A DNA stretch of 64,000 nt from Gammaproteobacteria bacterium (lineage in GTDB: Bacteria > Pseudomonadota > Gammaproteobacteria > GCA-001735895). The stretch spans positions 1 to 64,000 of the forward strand of contig JABHSO010000220.1 of NCBI GenBank assembly GCA_018669845.1, read 5' to 3'. The first letter of the stretch is position 1; each line of letters starts with the position of its first letter. Positions 57,100 to 64,000 of this stretch are shown here, piece after piece. The position numbers and the translations under genes are program-made. Under the pieces are notes generated by a model. It did no database searches. It was given only the letters and a program-made list of their open reading frames with translations, and was not told the origin of the DNA.

Positions 57100-57801
57100 G
57101 TGAAAACGATACAAATTGAAAATGCATGGCGTGGTGCCAAGCGCTGTAAAAATTGTGCTATCCGCCACCTGGTATTATTTGCCGACCTGGATCAGTTAGA
57201 TTTTGATCGAATTCACCACCCCATCGATGACATAGAATATGAACCCGGTAGCCGTCTTTATATGCAGGGTGATGAAATGCCGTTTGTGTATACGGTTAGA
57301 TCAGGTTTGATAAAACTGGTGCAGCGACGTCCAAACGGCGATAGAAGAATTGTACGCCTGCTCAGTCAGGGAGACCTTGTGGGTTTGGAAAGCCTGAATG
57401 GACAGGTTGCAGATCATGAAGCTATCACCATGGATCATGTGAAGGTATGCAGGATTCCCCGCTCGGTTATAAATTCACTGCAACGCGATACACCAAACTT
57501 ACATAATGCTCTTATCCAACGCTGGCAAAAAGCGCTAAGTGGTGCAGATGACTGGATTACTCGACTATCCACTGGCAATGCCAAAGAACGTGTCGCCCGA
57601 CTTCTGTTATTACTTGACGAGAACTCTACTGATGACTGTTTTTTTCTGCCAACCCGCGAAGATATGGGTGCTATGTTAGGCATCACGACCGAAAGTGCCA
57701 GCAAAGCCACTGCCGAATTTCGAAGAAAAGACTGGCTAAAGCCTTTAAGTCAAAACAGAGCCTGGATCGATACAGCAGAACTGCTTCAGCAGTTTGATTA
57801 G
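57100..57801 (+). CDS. FNR-like transcription regulator
   Basis: A 233-residue Crp/Fnr regulator. The N-terminal cluster is A-K-R-C16-K-N-C19-A-I-R-H-L-V, where C16, C19 and C117 match FNR C20, C23 and C122. The FNR ligand C29 is replaced by V25, so an ordinary 4Fe-4S cluster would lack one protein ligand. The cyclic-nucleotide-like beta roll spans about 25-140. The helix-turn-helix is MGAMLGITTESASKATAEFRRKDWLK. It is divergent from the TDT operon with a matching palindrome between them. It could sense oxygen, nitric oxide or redox state. Confidence 0.88.
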   Translation: MKTIQIENAWRGAKRCKNCAIRHLVLFADLDQLDFDRIHHPIDDIEYEPGSRLYMQGDEMPFVYTVRSGLIKLVQRRPNGDRRIVRLLSQGDLVGLESLNGQVADHEAITMDHVKVCRIPRSVINSLQRDTPNLHNALIQRWQKALSGADDWITRLSTGNAKERVARLLLLLDENSTDDCFFLPTREDMGAMLGITTESASKATAEFRRKDWLKPLSQNRAWIDTAELLQQFD

Positions 57802-57862
57802 TTATTTTATTATCCTTCAATCAGTACCGATTGTTTTTGCTTACAACTATGTGAATAAATAA

Positions 57863-58660
57863 ATGAAAGATTTAGCCGATTTTCCTATCTCAGATTTAAA
57901 ATCCATCAAAGTAGTATTTACCGATATCGATGACACTCTAACAACAGATGGACGTTTAACTGCCGATGCCTACTCCGCAATGGAAGCTTTAAGACAACAC
58001 AATATAAAGGTAGTCCCAATAACTGGCAGGCCAGCAGGATGGTGTGATCAAATCGCACGCATGTGGCCCGTTGATGGCGTTGTCGGTGAGAATGGTGCTT
58101 TCTATTTTTATTACGACGAGAAAGCAAAACGTATGATTAGATACTATGTCGATTCAGTGAGTGTTCGTGAATCTAACCGCCAAAGACTAAAATCCCTGGG
58201 TGAAAAGATACTAGAAACAGTTAAAGGTTGTGCTATTTCTGCAGACCAGTTATACCGCGAAGCAGATCTGGCAATAGATTTTTGCGAGGATGTTCCTCCA
58301 CTGAGTCAAGCCGATGTAAGTAGAATTGTTGATTTATTTGAACAGCAAGGCGCTAGTGCTAAAATCAGCTCAATTCATGTCAACGGATGGTTTGGTAGGT
58401 ACGATAAGTTATCCATGACACGTATTTTCGCTCAAGACTGTCTGGGTATAAACCTGGAAACTGATAAAGCCATTTGCATATTTGCAGGAGACTCACCAAA
58501 TGATGTACCCATGTTTGAGTTCTTTCCACATTCTGTAGGCGTTGCAAATATCAAAAATTTTATTGAACAGCTATCGACAAAACCTGCTTATATTACTCAG
58601 GGTAAAGGGGGTGCTGGTTTTGCTGAACTGGCGGTAAAATTAATTGAAGCCCGGAAGTAA
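57863..58660 (+). CDS. HAD-IIB phosphatase, sugar-phosphatase-like
   Basis: A 265-residue HAD hydrolase of class IIB (Cof/mannosyl-3-phosphoglycerate phosphatase type). Motif I is VFTDIDDTLTTDGRLT, motif II is VVPITGRPAG, and motif IV is CIFAGDSPNDVPMFEF. The large C2-type cap contains IDFCEDVPP and HVNGWFGRYDK. The substrate is not known; candidates are sugar phosphates. It is 61 bases downstream of the FNR-like gene and could belong to its transcript, but there is no functional link visible. Confidence 0.85.
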   Translation: MKDLADFPISDLKSIKVVFTDIDDTLTTDGRLTADAYSAMEALRQHNIKVVPITGRPAGWCDQIARMWPVDGVVGENGAFYFYYDEKAKRMIRYYVDSVSVRESNRQRLKSLGEKILETVKGCAISADQLYREADLAIDFCEDVPPLSQADVSRIVDLFEQQGASAKISSIHVNGWFGRYDKLSMTRIFAQDCLGINLETDKAICIFAGDSPNDVPMFEFFPHSVGVANIKNFIEQLSTKPAYITQGKGGAGFAELAVKLIEARK

Positions 58661-58981
58661 GTAACTATCTTTTAAGCTATATATATTTGGAAAACAGGCT
58701 ATGTCTAACCGGTTCAACTGACTCTTTTTAAAATGATAAGAACCACCTATTCTCCTTAAATTTATTGGCCGCAAAATAGGTATTCCAGTCATTAGTAACT
58801 CATGATTACATGACTAACTTGTACTATAACCAGTCAATTAAAAATGACTTTCTTTATCTCTGTCATATGGACATATCGGTTGTTTCAGTCAAAAGGCTCA
58901 TATCTCTGGAAACGACCCATCAGAGTCATTCCTGACAGGTTGTAGGGAACGGCAGGTCAGTCAAATAAGCAGTCATTTACA
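58661..58981. other. Intergenic region, no gene identified
   Basis: About 320 bases between the HAD gene and the PEP-CTERM terminator. I see no convincing reading frame, RNA or repeat on either strand. Some GGAAACGACCC and CATTCCTGACAGG motifs resemble dispersed intergenic sequences of gammaproteobacteria but cannot be classified. Confidence 0.4.
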
Positions 58982-59013
58982 CAAAAAAAGCCACCTCAAA
59001 GGAGATGACTCTT
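58982..59013 (-). terminator. Intrinsic terminator of the PEP-CTERM gene
   Basis: On the minus strand AGTCATCTC-CTTT-GAGGTGGCT forms a 9-bp stem with two G-T pairs, followed by TTTTTTTG. It lies about 25 bases past the PEP-CTERM stop. Confidence 0.75.
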
Positions 59014-59035
59014 ATGAAACTATTTGTGTTAACTA

Positions 59036-59635
59036 TTAAGCTTTAAGTCTACGAGCAAACCCAAGACCAAAGAGCCCTGCTACAAATAGAGCGATGATTG
59101 AGGGTTCTGGAACAGTAGTAGTGTTACCACCATCACCACCATCACCATCATCACCACCACCACCATCATTATCACCCGGAACTAAACTACCCTGGTTTGC
59201 TTCAATGAATATATTATACCATGATCCTCCTAAAATCGGGTTTAACCATTCAACAGTTAACTGGTGATCACTACTAGTAGTATCGAAACTAAATTCACCA
59301 AGCGTACCAAGTCCTGTATTACCTAATAAAATACCGTCCCAATAGAGGTTATAGTCATCAGCATGGCAGCAGTAATCTTGAACTGAAACACTAGTATTTA
59401 CATAATAATTAGCATCAAATGCTGTTAGGTCAAAATTCCAAATATCATCACCTGACCCATCGTCATAAGGGGCAGCATAAACCCAAGCATGCCTAAGAGA
59501 ATCACTCGTTGCACTAGTTGAGTAAGTATTTGATCCTGAGCTCAGGACCACTTCTTGTATTAGCTCTGCATTCACACCGTTTGATAAAAGTAAAAGTGAG
59601 ACTGAAGCAATAAACCTTAATATTAAAATCCGCAT
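59036..59635 (-). CDS. PEP-CTERM exported protein
   Basis: A 199-residue secreted protein. The signal peptide is about 1-23 (LRFIASVSLLLLSNGVNA). The C-terminus has VPEPS, a hydrophobic helix (IIALFVAGLFGLGFA) and the basic RRLKA, the PEP-CTERM sorting signal recognised by exosortase. A Gly/Asp-rich linker precedes it (GDNDGGGGDDGDGG). The main part is aromatic- and Tyr/Asp-rich, including HADDYNLYWDGILLGNTG. No exosortase or EPS genes are in the window. A GAGG ribosome-binding site precedes the ATG. Confidence 0.92.
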   Translation of the reverse strand: MRILILRFIASVSLLLLSNGVNAELIQEVVLSSGSNTYSTSATSDSLRHAWVYAAPYDDGSGDDIWNFDLTAFDANYYVNTSVSVQDYCCHADDYNLYWDGILLGNTGLGTLGEFSFDTTSSDHQLTVEWLNPILGGSWYNIFIEANQGSLVPGDNDGGGGDDGDGGDGGNTTTVPEPSIIALFVAGLFGLGFARRLKA

Positions 59636-60228
59636 TTTTAATCCTCATACCCTATAATTTGATTAAGACATAATTTTATGCAAATATTGATCCATATAAT
59701 TAATGATTCTATTAATCAGATACATAAATATAAATACAAAAATATCGATACTAGAAGTGTATAGTTTTTTTTACACATTACGAGGTATTTGTAACATTAT
59801 ATTTACAACTTTGTCTGGTAGATATTCATAAACAAACACCCAGAATACTAACCGCGCTCGTATCTAGAAACGGGTTTATTGATCTAGGTATATAGATAGG
59901 TAGCAGCCAACCTGTATGAAAAATGATCGACGCCCTGTTCGCAAAGCACAAGTTCAGATACCTACGTTCAATCAACGGGAACAACCGCTTTATCAACACT
60001 GCGGTTATAGATGTTATCACCCTGAACTGACCGGTTATGGCACATTGCACACATTCTCTGTTGTCAGGAAAATGGCAGGTAACGCTGAAATTTGTCACTC
60101 CTATAAATTGCAAGGAATAACCCCCAGAGGGTCGACAGCTGAGGTTAGTTTAGACAGAAAGGAGCGACCGATATTATCGATACCTGTCATTATTTGTTAT
60201 AGGACAATTCTCTAGCAATGAATTCGTT
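59636..60228. other. Long intergenic region with no supported gene
   Basis: 593 bases between the divergently transcribed PEP-CTERM gene and the HAD-IIA gene that ends at 60229. The left part is AT-rich upstream DNA with TTAATGATT-like direct repeats around 59698-59720. The right part (about 59900-60200) has a different look, with many GC-balanced words (CTGACCGGTTATGGCACATTGCAC). It has overlapping short open frames of 95-99 codons on both strands; neither resembles a protein. It may be a decayed or dispersed intergenic repeat. Confidence 0.45.
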
Positions 60229-61092
60229 TTACCACTTCAGGTAATCGATTAGAGCACGTGGTTGGCACTCCCATGTTTCCATCAATTTATCTAAAGCCTT
60301 TTGGTAGTTTGACTCTTGCTGGAACATTTCAACATGAATTCCCTGAGTAACAAACAAGCTGTCAATGCCCATGTTTGAAGCACCGGGCATATCCGTCTCA
60401 AAAGAGTCACCAATGGCCAGTATTCTTGAAGCAGCTGTATCGGGTAAAACACTGAGGCACCTTTCATAGATCGGTCGGTGTGGCTTACCAAACTCGAATA
60501 CCCTGCCCCCAAGTTCTCGATATCTAATAGCCAGTGCACCACCACAAAAATAAGGCACGCCTCCTCTTACCGCAATCCGGTCTGAGTTAGCACACACCAT
60601 GGGCAGATTTCTACTGGCAGCATCGAGCAATAAGTTATCGTACTTTTCAACTCTGTCCTGCATATTTTCTACACCGGTAACCAGCATGAAGCTTGCCTGA
60701 TCAAGAGATGATACTTCTTCAATATCAAGGCCATCGAGCAATGATCGGCTTCGCTCGTTTCCTATATACAAACACTGTCGTCCCCATTCAAGCTGATATT
60801 GCTCTGAACGATTAAACATAGCCTGCCAGGCTTCTTCACCAGAACTAAATAGAAAATCAAAGTGATCTGATGGAACACCCAGTTTGTCCATCTCCTGCAC
60901 CAGTTTAGAACTTCGACGTGCAGCGTTGGACAGAATAATGACTGTTTTATTAGCATCTTTTAAAACCTTCAAACAGCTAATTGCATCATCAAAAACGTCT
61001 ACTCCATCGTGCAGAACTCCCCAGGCATCCACCAGAAAAACATCATAGTCATTAGTTAAATTGTTAACCCCATAAATACATGGTATGGTCAT
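60229..61092 (-). CDS. HAD-IIA hydrolase, TIGR01459 type
   Basis: A 287-residue HAD-superfamily class IIA hydrolase of the TIGR01459 type. Motif I is VFLVDAWGVLHDG, which replaces the normal second Asp by Gly-containing sequence, as in this subfamily. Motif II is VIILSNAARR. Motif III/IV are FGKPHRPIYERCL and ILAIGDSFETDMPGASNMG. Members are found next to sugar or phosphonate genes but activity is unproven. The D-x-W-G-V-x-H-D signature is clear. Confidence 0.88.
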   Translation of the reverse strand: MTIPCIYGVNNLTNDYDVFLVDAWGVLHDGVDVFDDAISCLKVLKDANKTVIILSNAARRSSKLVQEMDKLGVPSDHFDFLFSSGEEAWQAMFNRSEQYQLEWGRQCLYIGNERSRSLLDGLDIEEVSSLDQASFMLVTGVENMQDRVEKYDNLLLDAASRNLPMVCANSDRIAVRGGVPYFCGGALAIRYRELGGRVFEFGKPHRPIYERCLSVLPDTAASRILAIGDSFETDMPGASNMGIDSLFVTQGIHVEMFQQESNYQKALDKLMETWECQPRALIDYLKW

Positions 61093-61285
61093 GATTTATT
61101 CACATCCCTAAGTGCAAAAAGTCGATTCTGTCATGCTGTAAAGCAGCTTGTAAAGCACACTTCCAGTTAGAAAGTGAATACTAAATAAAATAAGTACAGG
61201 TCTAATAAGTATTAAACAGATATTTATTATTTCCCTAAAATAAAAAAGTGAATAATCACATTAAACAATCAGGAGAGTTAACATA

Positions 61286-62320
61286 ATGATACGTTTAACA
61301 ACTACCCGAAAACGAGCCACGGTAAGCATGGCTGCAATTTTTGGGCTTGCTTTAACGATGACGGGCTCAGCATCAGCTGCTACATGCAGCAACCGTGGTG
61401 ACCTCGATAAACGTTATTGTGACGAAAATGGTGATCTTGTCGCTGATACACCATCCGATAAATCTAAATGGTTAAACCCGAGTACACTTGTATTTTCCTA
61501 CACGCCCGTCGAAGACCCTTCAGTTTATGAAAATGTATTCACCGAGTTTCTGACCTATATGGAAAAGAAAACCGGTAAACGTGTTCGCTGGTACGGTGCA
61601 GATTCTTACGCATCTCAGGTTGAAGCTATGCGTTCCGGGCGATTACATATTGCTGGTATATCAACAGGCCCAACCGTTTTTGGTGTAAATCTGGCAGGGT
61701 ATGTTCCTGTTGCAATCATGGGCAAAGATGATGGTCGCTTTGGTTATAAATTACAGCTAATTACTCACAAAAGCACTGACATCACAAAGGTCTCGGATTT
61801 GAAGGGACGTAATGTGGCACATGTTACGCCTTCATCTAACTCTGGAAATCAGGCACCACGAGCTTTATTCAAGTCGATGGGTGTTCAACCAGATAATGAC
61901 TATAAGGTTAAGTACTCCGGTAAACATGATAACTCAATCATGGGTGTTGCCAATCAAGACTATGAAGCCGCACCTGTTGCTTCCAGTGTGCTGGACAGAA
62001 TGGTTGAAAAAGGTGTTGTTAATCGTGACGATCTACGGGTGATATGGGAATCAAAGCTATTTCCTACAACATCCTACGGTTATGCACATAACCTTCATCC
62101 AGACTTACAGAAAAGTATCCGTGATGCTTTTCTGACATTTGACTGGAAAGGTACTGCTCTGGATAAAGAGTTTGGTAAAAAATCCGACCGTTTTATTCCA
62201 ATCACTTTCAAAGAGCACTGGGTTGATATTCGCACTATTCAGAAGACCAATGGCACTGTCTACAGCGAAGAAAGCCTGAAAGGTCTGAAGATCAAAAAGA
62301 AGAAGAAAAAGAAGAAGTAA
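61286..62320 (+). CDS. phnD: Phosphonate ABC transporter, periplasmic binding protein PhnD
   Basis: A 344-residue exported substrate-binding protein. The signal peptide ends at about 33 (GSASA). Typical segments are FSYTPVEDPSVYENVFTEFLTYMEKKTGK, MRSGRLHIAGISTGPTVF and GRNVAHVTPSSNSGNQAP. The C-terminus is an unusual lysine run (KIKKKKKKKK). A GGAG site precedes the ATG. The set phnD-phnC-phnE is an import system for phosphonate or phosphite; no C-P lyase genes are visible. Confidence 0.93.
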   Translation: MIRLTTTRKRATVSMAAIFGLALTMTGSASAATCSNRGDLDKRYCDENGDLVADTPSDKSKWLNPSTLVFSYTPVEDPSVYENVFTEFLTYMEKKTGKRVRWYGADSYASQVEAMRSGRLHIAGISTGPTVFGVNLAGYVPVAIMGKDDGRFGYKLQLITHKSTDITKVSDLKGRNVAHVTPSSNSGNQAPRALFKSMGVQPDNDYKVKYSGKHDNSIMGVANQDYEAAPVASSVLDRMVEKGVVNRDDLRVIWESKLFPTTSYGYAHNLHPDLQKSIRDAFLTFDWKGTALDKEFGKKSDRFIPITFKEHWVDIRTIQKTNGTVYSEESLKGLKIKKKKKKKK

Positions 62321-62361
62321 GTAGTTCTTAGGTAGTAAACATAAAAGTTATATTGAGTATC

Positions 62362-62384
62362 GTGGCCGCTTTTAACGCGGCCAC
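62362..62384 (+). terminator. Intercistronic hairpin between phnD and phnC
   Basis: GTGGCCGC (62362-62369), loop TTTTAAC, GCGGCCAC (62377-62384): a perfect 8-bp GC-rich stem. It is followed by AGTTTTAAGGG, a short interrupted T-run. It probably stabilises the phnD mRNA end or lowers readthrough, so that more binding protein is made than permease. Confidence 0.6.
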
Positions 62385-62411
62385 AGTTTTAAGGGCAGGA
62401 GAATTAAATTA

Positions 62412-63212
62412 ATGCTAAAGATCGAAGGTTTAACCAAGGCTTATACAACAGGTACCAAGGCTCTTAACAATGTGAGCTTATCCATCGATGAACCTCAGGT
62501 AGTCGCCATTATTGGTCCATCAGGCGCTGGCAAGAGTACCCTCATTCGCTGTATCAACCGGTTAGTAGAACCCACATCAGGGGTAGTCGAATTGAATGGC
62601 ACCAATTTAGTCACATTAAAAGGTGGTGCTTTACGAAAAGCCCGACGCCGAATTGGTATGATCTTTCAGGAATACAATCTGGTAGAACGCTTAACGGTGA
62701 TGGAAAATATTTTATCGGGTCGACTGGGTTATGTCAGTTTTCTGCAAGCTTTCAGACGCAGCTTCCCGAAAGATGATGTCTCTGCCGCATTCAGGCTACT
62801 CGATCGTGTTGGCTTAAAAGGCTATCAGGATACTCGGGCTGATGCATTGTCCGGCGGACAAAGGCAACGAGTCGGTATTGCGCGTGCACTCATACAGCGC
62901 CCAGAACTATTACTAGTCGATGAACCTACTGCAAGTCTTGATCCTAAAACGGCTCGCCAGGTCATGCGCATTATGGTTGAACTGGCACTGGAACAGAACA
63001 CCCCAACTATCGTCAATATTCATGACGTTCCACTGGCTAAAAGTTTTGCTAACCGTGTCATTGGTATGAGAGATGGAGAGATTGTTTTTGACGGTAATCC
63101 TGATGACCTTACTGAGACTGAATTAACCAATATTTACGGTGAAGAAGACTGGAGTGCTGAAGCAGCAAACAAAAATGGGGATGCACCACTAGCACAGGCT
63201 GCAACCTCATGA
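62412..63212 (+). CDS. phnC: Phosphonate ABC transporter ATPase PhnC
   Basis: A 266-residue ABC ATPase. The Walker A motif is GPSGAGKST at about 37-45, the Q-loop is [13 protein letters not shown], the signature is [15 protein letters not shown] and Walker B is [12 protein letters not shown]. The H-loop is NIHDVPLA. A PhnC-like insert ([20 protein letters not shown]) is present. It overlaps phnE by four bases (ATGA). The C-terminal extension [14 protein letters not shown] is longer than usual. Confidence 0.95.
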   Translation: MLKIEGLTKAYTTGTKALNNVSLSIDEPQVVAIIGPSGAGKSTLIRCINRLVEPTSGVVELNGTNLVTLKGGALRKARRRIGMIFQEYNLVERLTVMENILSGRLGYVSFLQAFRRSFPKDDVSAAFRLLDRVGLKGYQDTRADALSGGQRQRVGIARALIQRPELLLVDEPTASLDPKTARQVMRIMVELALEQNTPTIVNIHDVPLAKSFANRVIGMRDGEIVFDGNPDDLTETELTNIYGEEDWSAEAANKNGDAPLAQAATS

Positions 63213-64000
63213 GTAATGTTCATCCAACGGTCTGGCATCGACCCAGCCTGATCGAAAACCCATGGCTAAGGTATGGTCTCACCGCCCTGGCTTTGGCATA
63301 TCTTTTCCTATCCATCGGATCATTAGAGATTGACTGGGAACGAGTCAGCAAAGGGTTACCACGTGCAGCCAGTATTTTTGAAAGAATGTTTCCACCCGAT
63401 TTCAGCCGTTGGGACTTGCTGGTTCGAGGTATGGTGGAAAGTCTTGAAATGGCTTTCGCCGCAACTTTCATCGGCATGTTTTTAGCCATACCACTTGGTC
63501 TTTGTGCCGCATCAAATTTGGTACCCCGGCCTGTTTATCTTGTAGCTCGTAGTATCATTGTTTTAACACGTACTTTTCATGAAGTAATCATCGCAATATT
63601 CTTTGTCAAAATTTTCGGTTTCGGCCCCCTTGCCGGTGTATTAACGCTGGTTGTAGCGTCAGTCAGTTTCATTGCTAAAATGTTGGCCGAAGATATCGAA
63701 AACATGGGGCCAGGTCAGGTTGAAGCCATTAAGGCCACGGGGGCGAGCTTCTTTAAACTACTACTCTACGGTGTTGCACCTCAGATTTTGCCACGCTATC
63801 TGGGTGTTTCTATCTATAGAATGGATGCCAATATCAGGCATTCCACTGTCGTTGGAATTGTCGGGGCTGGCGGTATAGGTCAAACTCTATCGGCTACATT
63901 CTCCCGTTATGATTACGATTTCAGTATCACTATCCTTGCTTGCATTATTATCATTGTATTCTTTGGTGAAATTTTCAGTAACTGGGCAAGGGGGCGTTTA
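63209..64000 (+). CDS. phnE: Phosphonate ABC transporter permease PhnE, cut by the window edge
   Basis: 264 codons of the inner-membrane permease, open to the window end. The start ATG overlaps the phnC stop. The first helix is at about 27-41. The EAA-loop motif that contacts PhnC is [24 protein letters not shown]. The segment [18 protein letters not shown] is typical of the family. Only a few residues are expected to be missing. Confidence 0.94.
   Translation, partial: MSNVHPTVWHRPSLIENPWLRYGLTALALAYLFLSIGSLEIDWERVSKGLPRAASIFERMFPPDFSRWDLLVRGMVESLEMAFAATFIGMFLAIPLGLCAASNLVPRPVYLVARSIIVLTRTFHEVIIAIFFVKIFGFGPLAGVLTLVVASVSFIAKMLAEDIENMGPGQVEAIKATGASFFKLLLYGVAPQILPRYLGVSIYRMDANIRHSTVVGIVGAGGIGQTLSATFSRYDYDFSITILACIIIIVFFGEIFSNWARGRL

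Noticed and set aside
59916-60215. 99-codon frame on the plus strand
   Set aside because: No similarity, signal or ribosome-binding site that I could support; it overlaps an equally open 95-codon frame on the other strand (59826-60113).
61128-61154. Possible Pho box before phnD (CTGTCAT, CTGTAAA, TTGTAAA)
   Set aside because: The copies are 8 and 12 bases apart, not the 11-base period of Pho boxes.

Overview
The window comes from a moderately AT-rich gammaproteobacterium outside the Enterobacteriaceae. The main evidence is gene order. The block uvrY-uvrC-pgsA-tRNA-Gly-tRNA-Cys-tRNA-Leu, the block rne/rluC-maf-yceD-rpmF-plsX-fabH, the pair prfB-lysS and the pair crcB-serS all match arrangements known from Escherichia coli and its relatives. 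The genes between them (a PEP-CTERM protein, an RpfE-like protein, several c-di-GMP and HDOD signalling proteins, a TDT transporter with an FNR-like regulator) point to an environmental, probably aquatic, lineage. The genus cannot be named from sequence alone.

Layout. 1-910: the end of an unrecognised gene, then three tRNA genes on the minus strand. 1000-8270: DNA repair (uvrC), a GacA/UvrY response regulator, phospholipid and fatty-acid synthesis (pgsA, plsX, fabH), ribosomal protein L32, YceD and Maf. 8270-16070: an EAL-HDOD protein, SppA protease, a HAD phosphatase, RluC and RNase E. 16100-26350: YgiQ, a Skp-like chaperone, SerS, CrcB, a rhodanese, QueG, YgfZ, an HDOD protein and a diguanylate cyclase. 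26350-35300: REP-like and tandem repeats, lysS, prfB with its programmed frameshift, a compact operon of an AstE-like deacylase and a GCS2-like ligase, gabD and recJ. 35400-45000: an outer-membrane pair with an Omp85-type barrel, a PhnD-like periplasmic protein followed by a frameshifted diguanylate cyclase, an RpfE-like protein and PepN. 45200-48800: a coiled-coil membrane protein, a TPR metallophosphoesterase and a soluble CZB chemoreceptor. 48990-53620: umuDC with a candidate LexA box, then a Spy-like protein divergent from cpxRA. 53700-57800: peroxiredoxin/TetR, then a NifX-like, DUF6858 and TDT operon divergent from an FNR-like regulator. 57860-64000: two HAD phosphatases, a PEP-CTERM protein and phnDCE, cut by the window end.

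How the parts work together. Most of the window is chromosomal housekeeping, with envelope stress (cpx, Skp, Spy), SOS (umuDC, uvrC, recJ) and second-messenger signalling spread through it. The best candidates for little-described biology are the divergent FNR-like/TDT/DUF6858/NifX-like module with a palindromic operator (55229-57801), the PhnD-like binding protein next to a diguanylate cyclase (38846-41310), the Omp85-like pair (35417-38073) and the GCS2/AstE-like operon (29211-31972). No CRISPR array, transposase, complete prophage or recognisable anti-phage island was seen. Structural statements rest on reading the sequence; no database or folding program was run.
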